The position numbers and the translations under genes were made by a program. From contig CM042685.1 in assembly GCA_023614405.1 (NCBI GenBank), positions 184,298,257 through 184,362,256 of the forward strand: DNA of 64,000 nt. Reading direction: 5' to 3'. Source of the stretch: Avena insularis. Lineage: Eukaryota; Streptophyta; Magnoliopsida; Poales; Poaceae. The notes under the pieces were generated by a model. The model saw only the letters and a program-made list of their open reading frames with translations, was not told the DNA's origin and ran no database searches. Of this stretch, positions 11,270 through 24,700 are shown in pieces. Position 1 is the first letter of the stretch; each line of letters starts with the position of its first letter.

Positions 11270-14200
11270 TGTAACATCCCAGCATTAGAGCTTAGAAATA
11301 AGCTGAACACAGATGTGCGCATTGCATTCATACATAGAAATTCCGAATAATTTTCGCGCTTTTGAACAGAACTTGTCAAAGTGATTGAAGCTTCTCTTAA
11401 CTTGATGGAATTTAAGTAGATCATCAAGTTGACCGCGATAAGTTTCAATATGAACTTTGTTAAAACCTTGTTTTGGGTAAGGGAGACTTGATCTAAGGGT
11501 AGATCAAATGTAGTGAAAGTTAAACCTTAGTACATTACTTAGTGATTTATATTTGATCTTTAAGTAATCATATCCTAGTATTCATTACACAACTCATGAA
11601 TACCAAGTTATGAATATAACTTAAGCAATAGGAATGTAACAACTAAATCTTAATCTCATCTACTTATACCATGAGTATCATGGTAATACCTAACCTTAAC
11701 TCTTTAGTGAGGATGAGTAGGAAGGAAAACAAGTCAAGATCATTCACCATATATCTTTCTTTCTATGCCAATCCTTATCATCTCTATTGAATCTTATTTT
11801 AATATCTATTGTTCATCAATGTTGAGTAATCAACTATTGATTCACCAATTCTTAACCTATCAATTCTTGATCTATCAACTCTTTTCTTTATCATAACATT
11901 CCCTGTAAATCCTTTAGAGAAGGAGGTAAGAAGAGGTAGGTGGTAATGCTAGATTTAGATATCACCTATAGGATGGGAGTGTTGGAAGAGAATGAGATCA
12001 GTGTGATAATTGATGAAGTTAAATCACTCCTGAATGGATAGAAGAGTTATCTAGAAGATATATTTCTATATGGTAACAAAGAGGATTATAAGGATGAATT
12101 CTGAAGATAGTTACCAGGAGTAATCCTATTGGGTCAAGTAGGTATAGTCAATGAGTAATATCTCATAGTCAGGTAGAGATACTAAGAAGATAATTATAAT
12201 ACAATTGTAATGTTGTATGGATGAAATCCTTGATTAGCCAACTGGAAACCTAAACCATAAATGATCAAAGGATTATAATGATCATGCTTTAGTCACCAAG
12301 ATTGAATGCTTATATCATGTATAAGTGACATTGGTGGATAGAACATGATTGAACCCTAGTATAGATATGTTATTCTAGGTTAGCCATGACAGGTCACATT
12401 AATATAATGTGAGGTTGGAGTATTAGTTACTGGAGTTAAGTAGAGACAAGATAGTATGATTAAGATGATGCTAGAGCAACATTGGATTATAGAAGTAGTA
12501 TTTTCCTCTTGGGAAATACTAAACACTTGAGGTGAAGTAAAGTTTGATATATACATCTGCTGGAGTAATATTAGTGGGGATGATTAAGGAAGAGTATGAA
12601 TGGAGTTAGAAGTAACCACTTGTTGGATTGGAGGTTATCAGCAGTAAAATGGTTGATATAACCAAGTATACATATGAGAAGATTATGAAAAGCTTTAGTG
12701 TCAAGCTCATTGGATTTATAAATGGATTTAGAAGAATAAAAGGTGGATAAGAATATTCTTGTGAAGTAAAGCTCATCATGTTAACACATGATGATGGTTA
12801 TAAAAGAAGTAGTATATCTAGGAAAGGAATTCCTTAAGTAGAAGTCCAGAATGATGAAGTATGGAAGATAGGAATTCTTGATAAACACTAAACCCTAAAT
12901 CTTTTACCAAACATAAAATCCATTTCATCTGATTGATCTATCATCTTAATTTCACAATGCTTCATAGGAATATTTTCCTATAGGAAATCACTTAAGCACA
13001 TCTTTGTCATTTCCAACTATCATGATCACATGTGCTTCGGAACTATCTTAATTAATTCTTCCTCATAAGTCGTTCCAGAAAATAACATTATTACTTTAAA
13101 AAGGTGTTCAATAATGATCACAAACATAAAGACAATATGTTTAGCCATTAATATTTACTCATATCAATAAAAGAAATAAGTATATTAAGTACCCTAAACC
13201 CTAGGGTAAGCATTTACAATTCAAATCTTAACTCCTATGTTTGTTATAATAAAATATATATACCTTGTTATTTCCTAGATTCATGGGAGCAATATTAACC
13301 ATATTAAATCCTTAGAATATCATGCGTCAAATAAAAATATAGGATCATTATATAAAATCTTCCCTCCAAACTATGAGTTAATTAGAACCAAGTTTTATAA
13401 ATAAACAAGGAAAGATCATTTAATAAATCCATGGTTTATTATGGAAAGAAAATTCATAACAAAAGCCCTACTAATATTAAAGAAAAAGCACTTATATAAG
13501 AAAATAAAGAAATATAACATTATATAATATAAGTTCACAAATTGATTTTAAATAACCTTGTTATTGCTGCAATTATTTAGCAGATAAATTTCTATGGGAA
13601 ATATTCAAACAAATGGGTAATATAAAAATCTGAAAGTAATATACAAAACAGAAAACATAAAAAAATAAAGGAAGAAGAGGAATCGGTCAAATCGGGCCCA
13701 CGGCCCATCTTTCCTCTTCGCTTTCTGTCGCTCATGCGCGTCACACTGCGGCCCACTTGGCCCAACTCCAGCCCATACCGTTTGTCACCTGTCACCCCTG
13801 CGTCATCCTCACGCAGGCAAGCAGCTGCGTGGGCGGTGCCGATGCCGTTTTCCGCCGCTGTTGCGATTCCCGCCACCTCCGAGGTCGCCCTACGAGGATA
13901 AAAACACCACGTCGACGCCCTTATCCTCCTCTATATCCCAATCCCCATATCTTCCCCACTGCAGCTCTCTCTCTCTCTCGATTCCTTCTCTCTCTCTCTC
14001 GATTCCTTCTCTCACCCAAAACCGTAGCTCGCCGGTGTTCGTCGTTTCGGCCATGTCCGACCACCCCTTGACTCTCCGAATCCACCCTTGGAAGCTCCGT
14101 CGTGTCCTTGTTCGCCAAGGACTAAGCACGGGAGCTGGAGCGCCGTAAATCATGCGGAATCGGGCGTCATCTTCTGTCGGCCGTCGTGGCCATTGTCGTC

Positions 14201-17200
14201 GATTCGCCGTCGTCACGCCTCCTAGACCCCCTCGACCTCCCCATCGTCATCAGGGTGAGCTCCTGGATCTTCTAGTACTCTCCAATTGCTTTATCTCGGC
14301 CAGAATCACCTGTTGCTTCGTCGCTACCACCACAATAGGTCGTCGCCGGAGCAACTTTGGTGACCATTCCCGAGCGGCGCAACCACTGTGAGGCTCAGCG
14401 TTGAGCACTGAGTCGAACGCAACCAACCCCGCATCCTCGCGCGCTCTCAATCCAAAGATCGAATCACGATCTGAGGATCATCTAGGGATGATGTCAGCGT
14501 GACATCACGCTGATGTCATAATTCTATTTTAGAAATTATGTTAATGTTTTCTGTAATAAATAAAAACCTTAGATATGACATGGCATAGGCCCCACCAGTC
14601 AGTGACTGGGGTAGGATTAGCTCTGGTGAGAAAAACCTCTCACTTCATGCTGACATTAGCATTACCTCATAAACACATTTAGTTATCTAATTAAGAATTC
14701 ACAAAATGATTAAACCTTATAAATTCAATAACTTTTATTTTATATTTTAGAAAAATATGTTCAATATATGAAAAAAAATTAGAAAAATAAAATCTATAAC
14801 ATTAAACTATTATCAAACATTATTATGTTAACAATTTAAATAATTATTATTTAATAAAGTTTTTATAAGTATTAAGACTTTGAAAATTCATATTTTATTA
14901 TTGGTAAATATTAAAAATATAAATAAAATACCAAAAATCTTAGAAAAATAAGAACTATAATTTAAAAATATAATAATGCATTATTATTTCACTTAATTAA
15001 TTATTTATTAATTATTTATAAAGTAATAAATCTTATAAAAATCATATCTTATTATTTATAAATCACAAAAATAAATATAATATACCAAAATGATCACAAA
15101 AATAATAACTACATGTTAAAATATAATATTCCACTTTTGAGTTAAATAAAAATTTCAATACTTTAATAACTTGAATTTAAACCTATTTCCTGAGTTGTTA
15201 ATTCATATAAGGGTAAATAAAATTTGTTAATATTTCTAAAATTGCCAATTTAGGTCTAATAAGTAATACTAGTCTTAAATATTTATAATATCAAGTCAAA
15301 TTGGTCCAACACATTTTAAATACAATTTTATTGAATTATGCTTCAACAATAGGTGTAGTTTATTTTCTAAAAAGATCTTTAACAATTATAAAATCTTCAA
15401 GAATGATATTTTTAACCAAATAAAATCTTTTACCATTGTTTCAGTCACAACTTTATAATGGACTAAATCCAAAGATAATTCATAAGTAGTAAATAATATT
15501 GTTTACTTATTCACAAGCCATAACCATACCCTTATAAGGAGATAAATCCTTTTATATAATTATAATGTAAAGAAACCACTATCCAAATAGAAGTAATGCC
15601 ATTCTTAAACAACTTTAAGGAATATTATAAGATGAGCAAGTACAATATCATAAGCATTACACCTTAAATCCATCCATGTTCTTAAAGTTAACTTTAGTCC
15701 AAAAGACTTTAAATATAATGCTAAAACCTTGTTATGTGTTTTATAGTTAACTTTGGTTTGTTATAATTAAGTCGTAAAGCATCTCAAGTCCAACCTATTC
15801 AAGCAAGAAAAAATAACATCGACCACATTTGATTAACCACAAAGATTGTTTAGACCTTAGAAAATAAATCTTTTCTTCAAATGTTATTCTTTTTGCCACT
15901 TCAATCAACGGATGACAACTAATCACAATCACATTACTTTATACTTTACTTGTATATTAATATTGTTAATACTTAAGTTCCCTATAAATGCCAATACTTG
16001 TAAAGTAAGAGTTGAAGATAAGGCAATTCTTATATAAGTAATCTTTGAATAGCATTCCACAATTTTGTAACTTATTGTTGTATGATATTATAATTACATA
16101 TTATTTCACACACACTCACAAGCCCTAATAAGAAGCATGAGTGTGAAACTTATCTAATAAGAAGCACGAGTGTGAAACTATTTCCAGTATCCAAACCCTG
16201 GAACAACGCTATCCCCGGGATTCGAGTCTACGAAATTGCATTACATTACTTATGCATAATAGCATCTTGCTTCTTTAAACATTAGTCCTTACCGAAACAA
16301 TGATGTTGATTTCAGATATTGGATCTTATATTGTCTCGAAGACCGTGAGTGCATAATCTTGCAATCACAAAAGGCAAGTTCACACTTGCTCATGTCCTTT
16401 GGTTATTTTCTTTAAAGTATTTTACATATCCAGTGTTATCATCACCTGCATTTGAAAAAGGTCAGAAAATACTATTTTCATAATAATATGATTATAGGTT
16501 ATTTACCATGAGGTAATAACCTACTATGAAAGTTCCTGTGGTAAAGGAACATATTATCTAGGACTTAACAACCAATGTCGCCAGTGATTCTTGCGTCGTA
16601 TATTACGCGTTAACCATGAGATTTGGAATGGGACGGAGAAGTCAGCTGTATCCTTTTCCTTTCGTATGGAGGCATGACTACCTTAATGTGACGTTTTGAT
16701 TCCTTGTGCGGATCCAACATATGGGTGGGCACCCTTAGGCCCCACGTTTTTGGTGTCTAGATTATCTATGAGTGGCTGCGGGGGGTTTAGCCGGACCTAT
16801 AAGGTACTTACCTGGGCATCACCAGCTCACAGAGTCTTCGGGAACTCATCAGGGTTATAGCCTGCCCTAAAGGGGGCTTAATGGAGGTGAGCCAGCCCCG
16901 AAGGATCGTGCATACATATGGGGTCGCGGAGAGGACAGTGATTGGCTTGGATCATCTACTAGGCCCCACACCATAGGAAGTGTGGACGGGAAAGATCGCC
17001 AGGTTGTGCAACAAGGATTTGATCTCTCATGGGTAAAATAATGCACCTTTGTAGAGTGTAAGAACTGTAACTTGTTACTCCCTGTTTTGGGAAGGAGCTG
17101 CGAATGCGGCGGGAAAGGAACTCCATGAAAGTTCTAGTAAACCCATGAAGGCTGACAGACATAGCTTTTCATAATAAAAGCAACTTTTAAAGAAATGTTT

Positions 17201-17797
17201 ACGAAAACTTGCATTGCCTACAACCTATGGTTTGTGGATGTAGATATAGTGCATCAAACACTCCTTTTTTAGTGAACTTGCTGAGTACGCTCGTACTCAA
17301 CGTATCTTCTTAACCCTTGATAGATTCTGAAGCCATTGAGACGATGTCTACATCAAGTTATGCTCCAGGAATTATCATTAAAAAACTTGAGCTCTTCAAT
17401 AAAGTCAAAGAAGTCAACATATACATCAATTAAACCGAAGACGAAGTTGCTGATTAGATAGAAATATAATCTCTAGCCATAGAACCTACTTCTATAAAGT
17501 ATTGCAATAGCAGCAATACAAGCCCCAATAGTTCAGATACTAGTCTATTAGTAAGTTGGTTATAAGTTGTTTATTTCTGATTCTTCTTTGTAAGAAGTTT
17601 CTTTCTCTCTCTTTAACCTAGAGTGTTCTCTGGATCTTGTGTAAAGAGTTGAGTTGTAACCTATAGTCATGTCTTGGACCTGCTGTGTTTCTATTGTACC
17701 ACTCTGAGGGATGTAATACTAGTGAACGGTGTTTTATTGGTGTTATGTCAATGACTATAGTGTACTACATCATGCAGTGGTATGCTGGGTCACCGCA
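11270..17797 (+). mobile_element. 6.5-kb non-coding LTR-like insertion (candidate giant solo LTR)
   Basis: Starts TGTAACATCCCAGC at 11270 and ends GGGTCACCGCA at 17797. It is flanked by ATTGC (11265-11269) and ATTTC (17798-17802), a 5-bp duplication with one mismatch. LINE coding sequence stops at its left edge and resumes at its right edge, which fixes both boundaries independently. No retroviral domain or long ORF was found. A GC-rich block at 13670-14500 holds CT-repeats and a possible splice donor near 14253 (CATCAG^GTGAGCTCC), as expected of a promoter/leader. Most of the rest is AT-rich. No internal copy of either end was seen, so a solo LTR fits better than an LTR pair with an internal region. 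Grass families with very long TGTAACA-type LTRs (Sukkula-like) are known; the family here is not identified. Confidence 0.7.
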
Positions 17798-17956
17798 ATT
17801 TCTCACCGAACCCAGGATTTTGAAAGGACGTTACTTCCCCTACACCAACTTCTAGAACCCTCCAAAACCTCGGTCATCCTCATACACTTGGCGTAGCATC
17901 CTGTTTGGATGTGAGTTACTGCTTCGAGGTGCTCAATGGAGCATTGGTAATGGGCA
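17798..17956 (+). pseudogene. LINE remnant, second segment
   Basis: Continues the LINE open frame interrupted at 11269. It reads LTEPRILKGRYFPYTNF, a stop, then PRSSSYTWRSILFGCELLL and GAQWSIGNG, the usual region C-terminal to plant LINE RTs. It is cut at 17956 by a Copia LTR. A few bases that could continue it (GQRNY) follow at 31548-31561. Confidence 0.8.
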
Positions 17957-18647
17957 TGAAGGGAATATGCCCTAGAGTCAAATATTAGATGACATATTTC
18001 ATAAAGTTTATGATTAAGTTTTTATCATGTTATAACTGTAGTGATAGGAAAACATCAATACACGTGTGATATACGAATAAACAGTAGTTCCTGGTGAAAC
18101 TCTAGTCACTGGTTCATTAGTTAACAAATGATGGAAGGTTTCCTGATCATGATGGTGCCTTGGCCCCTAATTGATAATGAGGTCATTTCATTGGGGAATG
18201 AGATGATGAACATACCCTACTGTAGCATCGTATCACAATCATGTCACAAAGTTTAGTTTACGATGATTAGGAAACATAGTGACTCTTTCCTTAAACCGTG
18301 AGACCATATCAAATCACTATCTCCTGAGGTTGCTTTGATGGCACATAACGTCACTTAGTGAAATGGTGATCATAAAGGTATCGTTGGGTATCCGGAGAAA
18401 ACAGATCGAGGAGACTGTGTCAAGAGCGGGATTTGTCCATCCGCGTGACGGAAGATACTCTAGGCCCACTCGGATAAGTTATATCCATAAGCTGCATAGC
18501 TTGTGACTAGGTCATGGGGATATCACTTATCGGATCGAGTAAAGAAGGTATTATCACCAACGAGGTTGAACACTGACATGGGGATGTCACTTGATCAAAA
18601 CCTCGGATAATACAATATCGCAGAGACAAGGAATACGACACATTGTT
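17957..18647 (+). repeat. Old solo Copia LTR, part 1
   Basis: Begins TGAAGGGAATATGCCCTAGAG and aligns by eye along its length with the first part of the LTR at 18648, but is strongly diverged. It is interrupted at 18647 by the full Copia element and continues at 29565 and 30614. Summed pieces give about 1.7 kb, a normal LTR length for this group. GGGCA at 17952-17956 recurs at 31545-31549 as a candidate target duplication. Confidence 0.75.
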
Positions 18648-20569
18648 TGTTGGAGATATGCCCTAGAGGCAATAATAAATGTAGTTATTATTATATCTTT
18701 GTGTTTATGATAAATGTTTACATTCATGCTATAACAGTATTAACCAGGAAACATTAATACTTGTGTGATTTGTAAACTAAATTAGAGTCCCTAGTAAAGC
18801 CTCTTCATAATACTAGCTTGTTGGTTAATAGATGATTGTGGTTTCCCTATCATGAACATAGAGATGTTATTAACAACAAGATCATATCATTAGGAGAATG
18901 GTATGATGGACATACTCCTATAGATAAGCGTAGCATAAAGATCAAGTCATTTTAATAGTTCAATTGCTATAAGCTTTCTGATACATAGTAACCTAATTCC
19001 TTCGACCATGAGATCATGCTTATCACCATCACCGGAAGGATGCTTTGATGACATCAAACACCACACCGAATGGCGGGTGGCTATAAAGGTGGCATTGAGT
19101 GTTCGGAAAGTATGGGTTGAGACACATGAATCAAGAGTGGGATTTGTCCATCCATATGACGGATAGATATACTCTGGGCCCTCTCGGTGGAATGTCATCC
19201 AATTAGCTTGCAAGCATGTGAATGGCTCACAAGGGATCACATACCACGGGAACGAGAAAAGAGTACTTATCGGTAACGAGGTTGAACTAGGTATGCAGAG
19301 ATACCGACGATCAAAACCTCGGATAAGTAAACTATCATGAGACAAAGGGAAATTGGTATTGTATGTAAGTGGTTCATTCGATCGCAAAGTAATCGTAGAA
19401 ATATGTGGGAGCCATATGAATTTCCAGATTCCTCTATTGGTTATTGTTCGGAGAAGTGTCTCGATCATGTCCGCATAATTCACGAACCGTAGGGAGACAC
19501 ACTTAAGGATTCGATGTTGTTGAGTAGTTATGGAATGATGAGTAAGAGACCGAATGTTGTTCGGAGTCTCGGATGGGATCCGGGATATCACGAGGAGATC
19601 TGGAATGGTCCGGAGAATAAGATTCATATAAGGAAAGTCCTGTTTCGGAGTTGGGGAATGATTCTAGTGTTTTCACCGGGAATATTCTAGAAGGGTCCAG
19701 AAGGTCCGGCACTCCGGAGGGGAAGGGTACATGAAATGTGTCATGACAATATGGAATGTTTGCATCATGTACTAGGTCACTTGGCTGGGCAAAATGAAGG
19801 GAGAAATCAAATCCTAGTTTGAAAGTCAAACGCCAATTTGAAAAAGTCAAACGACAAGTTTGCTTGGTGGAGGGAGAGTAGGAAACCTACTTGGGGAGGA
19901 GTTCCTCTCCCTCCACCCACCGGCCAAGGAGACCGACTTGGGGGAGGACTCCCTCCTCCCAAGCCGCGCCCTCCCACCTATATAAGAAGGGGCAGGGCTG
20001 CCCCTCTCCAACACACCCAACACACCCAAAACCCTAGCCCTAGCCGCCGGCCTCCTCCAAGACGCCGACGCCTCCTAGGGTTTCTCCAAGCCACCTACTT
20101 GGGGCTTCCCCAAGACCTAGCCGCCGGCCAAGCTCCCCCCTTGGTGCCTCTAAACCCTAGATCACCAAGGCCTCTCTCATAGCCCACCATACTCGCTCCG
20201 GCTTAAGGCGAAGCCCTGCGAGATCTCTCCTCTACTTCCGGTACCACGCCGTCGTCGCCGAATCGCGAGGAGAGTGCTACAACCTCCATTGCCTCTTTGG
20301 AACAAGGGAGAGGAAGGTCTTCGTTGATACCAACATGTGAACATGTGCTTCTTGGGAGCAGCTTGTGGGAAGGATCGTCTACGCGATCTTGAGATCGGCA
20401 AGAGTACGACTACATCACCCACGAGAATCTGCTCTCGTTAACCGCTTTGGAATCTTCGAGGGTGAGTTCCTCTATCGACTCGTTGCTACAATCTAGTAGA
20501 TATATCTTGGCTTGTTTATTTTTTGCACGCGGTAGGAAATTTTTGTTTTCCATGCTACAAACCCCTACA
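18648..20569 (+). repeat. 5' LTR of Copia-A
   Basis: TGTTGGAGATATGCCC… to …ACCCCTACA. A TATA-like CTATATAAG lies at about 19978. Nearly identical to the 3' LTR except for a block at about 20218-20385. Confidence 0.93.
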
Positions 20570-20570
20570 G

Positions 20571-20583
20571 TGGTATCAGAGCC
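20571..20583 (+). other. Primer-binding site of Copia-A
   Basis: TGGTATCAGAGCC starts one base after the LTR. It is complementary to the 3' end of initiator Met-tRNA, the standard minus-strand primer of plant Copia elements. Confidence 0.92.
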
Positions 20584-21748
20584 GTGTCTATATGTAGATC
20601 TGTTGCATGAGTAGAACACAATGGTCATTATGGGCAGTGGTGCTTTTATTATCAATTGCTTCTTGTGTACTTTGAATCTTGCGGTATGATGGGATGAAGC
20701 GGCCCGGGCTAACCTTACATGACATCATTCATGAGACTTGCTCCACGCTCAACATGCAACTTGTATTGCATAAGTGGCTTTGCGGGTGCCTGTCTCTCCC
20801 ATCATAGTATAGATCCAATTTACAACGGGCACTTGATAGTTCAAGCATCAACATTGTGGTTCTTGTTCATAAGTTAGAGCGACACTTATTGAAAGCCCCA
20901 AACCACGTAAAATATGCAAAGAAAATTAGAGGCGTCTAACTTTATTTTGCAGGGGTGTGTTGTGATGTGATATGGCCATGATTGTGATTATATTTGATGT
21001 ATGCAATGTTCCTTATTGTAAGTTGGCAACCGACAGGAGCCATATGGTTATCTTTAAATTCTGTTAAGACCCGCGTGTCTATTCAAAGTAGTTGTAATAG
21101 TTGGAGCTGGTGGATGACAACCATGAAACGGCGCCATTGACCTTGACGCTATGCTGGTGATGATGGAGATCATGTTCGTGCTTGAAGATGGAGATCGGAA
21201 GCACAAGAAGAAAGGCCATATCATATCACATATTTTGAATTGCATGTGATGTTAATCCATTATGCATCTTGTATTGCTTAGTTAACGACGGTAGCATTAT
21301 AAGATGATCCCTCAAACACATAAATTTCAAGTTTTAAAGTGTTCATCCTTAGTAAGCACCGTTGCTAAAGCTCGTTGTTTCTAAGAACCACGTGATGATC
21401 GAGTGTGTTAGATTCTGCGAGTGTATACAACGTGAGCAAGCCAGATTTGCTTATGTGGAAGCTAAGGTTTGATCTTGACGAGCCTAGCATGTACAGACAT
21501 GGTCTCGGAACACGGATCACCGAAAGGTAATATAGTAGATATGATGAACATGTTGATTGTTCACCATTGAAGCTACATCAACTCTCGTGATGATCGGTTT
21601 TGATGTGGTGGATTTGCTTCGTGTGATCACTAAAACAATGTGAGGGATATTGTTTTCAGTGGGAGTTCACCTAGATTAATTTAACTATTAATTAGAACTC
21701 AGTTTGTCATAAACTTAGTCTAAACTATTGCAAATATGTTGTAGATCA
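20584..21748. other. Untranslated leader of Copia-A
   Basis: No coding domain seen between the primer site and the gag start at 21749. Leaders of this length occur in BARE-like elements and carry packaging signals. No specific motif was identified here. Confidence 0.5.
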
Positions 21749-24700
21749 ATGGTGACCCCTACCATCAATTTTAATGCGTTCCTAGAGAAAGAAAAGTTGA
21801 AAAACAATGGAAGCAACTTCGCGGATTGGTTCCGCAATTTGAGGATTGTCCTCAATGCTGGTAATTTGACCTATGTTTGGATGCACCTTGGGTGACCCAC
21901 TGCGGTGATGCTACCGATGAGGTAAAGAATGTTTTCCTCGCTCGGAAGAATCAGTACTCCATAGTTCAGTGTGCTATCTTGTATGGTTTGGAATCGGAGC
22001 TTCAGAAAAGGTTTGAGAACCATGACCCACATGATATTGTCCGTGAACTCAAAATGATATTTGAGGCTCACGCGACAGTTGAGAGTTACGAGGCTTTTGA
22101 AAATTTCTTTAACTACAAGATGGAAGAGGGCAGCTCCGTCAGTGAGCACGTGCTTAAGATGTCTGGGCATGCAAGCAAGATTCAAAGCTTGAGTATAGTG
22201 ATTCCTAATGCTTTGGGGATTCACCGTGTCCTCCAATCACTACCACCAAGTTACAAGAACTTTGTGATGAACTACAATATGCAAAACATGGACAAGTCAT
22301 TGCCTGAACTCTTCTCCATGTTAAAGTCTACGGAAGTGGAGATCAAGAAAGAGCACCAAGTGTTGTTGTTCAATAAGACTACCAAATTCAAAAAGCAAGG
22401 CAAGTCTAAGAAAAAGGTAAACTTCAAGAAGGGCGGTAAGAAAGTTACTACGCCGGCGAAGAAGACCAAGGCTGGGCCTAAGCCTGATACTGAGTGCTTT
22501 TACTGCAAGGGAGAAGGTCACTAGAAGCGGAATTGCCCTAAGTACTTGGCGGATTTGAAGAACGGCAACATCAAGAAGAAAGGTATATCCTATATACATG
22601 TTATTGATGTGTATCTCACTAGTACTCGTAGTAGTGCCTGGGTATTTGATACTGGTTCAGTTGCTCACATTTGTAACTCGAAATAGGTGCTGCAGAATAG
22701 ACGGAAACTAGCGAAGAACAAAGTGACGATGCGTGTTGGAAATGGATCACAGGTTGATGTGATCGCGGTCGGCACGCTACCTCTTCACTTACCATCGGGA
22801 TTAGTTTTATACTTAAATAGTTGTTATTTGGTGCCTGCGTTGAGCATGAACATTATATCTAGATCATGTTTATTGCGAGACGGTTACTTGTTTAAGTCCG
22901 ATAATAATGGTTGTTCGATTTATATGTTTTATGCACATGCACCTTTGATAGATGGTCTATTCTTATTGAATATCGATTGTAGAAATACACACATTAATAA
23001 CATTGAAGCTAAACGTTTGAAATTGAGCGATAACTCGACCTATATGTGGCCTTGTCGTCTTGGTCATATTGGAGTGAAGCGTATGAAGAAACTCCATTCC
23101 GATGGACTTCTTGAATCACTTGAAAGATGTGAAGCATGTCTAATGGGTAAAATGACTAAGACTCCATTTTCTGGTATGATGGAGCGAGCTACGGACTTAT
23201 TAGAAATCATACATACCGATGTGTGTGGCCTAATGAGTGTAGCATCATGCGGTGGTTATTGTTATGTTCTTACCTTCAGGGATGATTTGAGTAGATATGG
23301 GTATATCTATTTCATGAAACATAACTCTGAGACTTTCGAGAATTTTAAGGAATTTCAAAGTGAGGTAGAGAATCAACGTAACAAGAAGATTAAATTTCTA
23401 CGATCTGATCGTGGAGGTGAATATCTAAGTTACAAGTTTGGCGAGCATTTGAAGAAATGCGGATACTTTCGCAATTGACACCGGCGGGAACACCACAACG
23501 TAATGGTGTGTCCGAACATCGTAATCAAACTCTCTTAGATATGGTTCGTTCTATGATGTCACTTACAGATTTACCGCTATCATTTTGGGGTTATACATTA
23601 GAAACAGCTGCATTCACTTTAAATAGGGCACCATCTAAATCCGTTGAAACGACACCATATGAATTATGGTTTGGGAAGAAACCTAAATTGTCGTTCCTTA
23701 AAGTTTGGGGCTGCGAAGCCTATGTAAAGAAGTTACAGCCGGACAAGCTTGAACCCAAAGCGGAAAAATGCGTCTTCATAGGATACCCGAAGGAAAATAT
23801 TGGGTATACCTTCTATCATAGATCCGAGGGCAAAATCTTCGTTGCTAAGAATGGATCCTTTCTACAGAAGGAATTGTAGGGGTTCGTAGCATGGAATTTT
23901 TTTTTCTACCGCATACAAACAAACAAGCCAAGATCTATCTACTAGATTGTAGCAACGAGTCGATGGAATAACTCACCCTCGAAGATTCCAAAGTGTTTAA
24001 CGAGAGCGGATTCTCGTGGGTGATGTAGTCGTACTCTTGCCGATCTCAAGATCGTGTAGACGATCCTTCCAAGTTGCGTTCGCCGCTTCATGATCGGTCA
24101 CACGTTTCGACTGATGAAGACCTTCTCCCTTGTTCCAGCAGTGCGTGAGTTTGTAGCACTCTTCACGATTCCGCAAGACGACGTGGTACCGGAAGTAGAG
24201 GAGATCTCATGAGCTTCGCCTTAAGCCAGAGCGAGTATGGTGGACTATGAGAGAGGCCTTGGCGATCTAGGGTTTAGAGGCACCAAGGAGAGGGAGCTAG
24301 GCCGGCGGCTAGGGCAAGGGGAAGCCCCAACTCGGTGGCTAGGGCAAACCCTAGGGGGCGGCGGCGACTTGGTGGAGGCCGGTGGCTAGGGCTAGGGTTT
24401 AGAGGAGAGAGGTGTAGGGTTAGAGGGGCAGCCCTGCCCCTCCTTTTATAGGTGGGAGGGCGCGGCCAAGGGGAGGGGAGTCCTCCCCCAACTCGGCCTC
24501 CTTGGCCGGCGGTGGAGGGAGAGGAACTCCTCCCCAAGTAGGTTTCCTACTCTCCCTCCACCAAGCAAACTTGTCGTTTGACTTTTCAAATTGGCGTTTG
24601 ACTTTTCAAACTAGGATTTGATTTATACCTTTATTTTTCTCAGAGATGACACCTAGTACATGATGCAACCATTCCAACTTGTTATGACACATTCATGTAC

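Noticed and set aside
13592..14450. Cluster of short ORFs in the GC-rich block of the 6.5-kb LTR-like element
   Set aside because: No domain, overlapping frames on both strands; better explained as promoter and leader sequence.
18947..19850. Long minus-strand ORFs (226 and 115 codons) in the Copia LTRs, repeated at 28098-28845 and in part on the plus strand at 24944-25372
   Set aside because: They are open frames in LTR U3 sequence, shared only because the LTRs are copies. They have no domain and change with LTR divergence.
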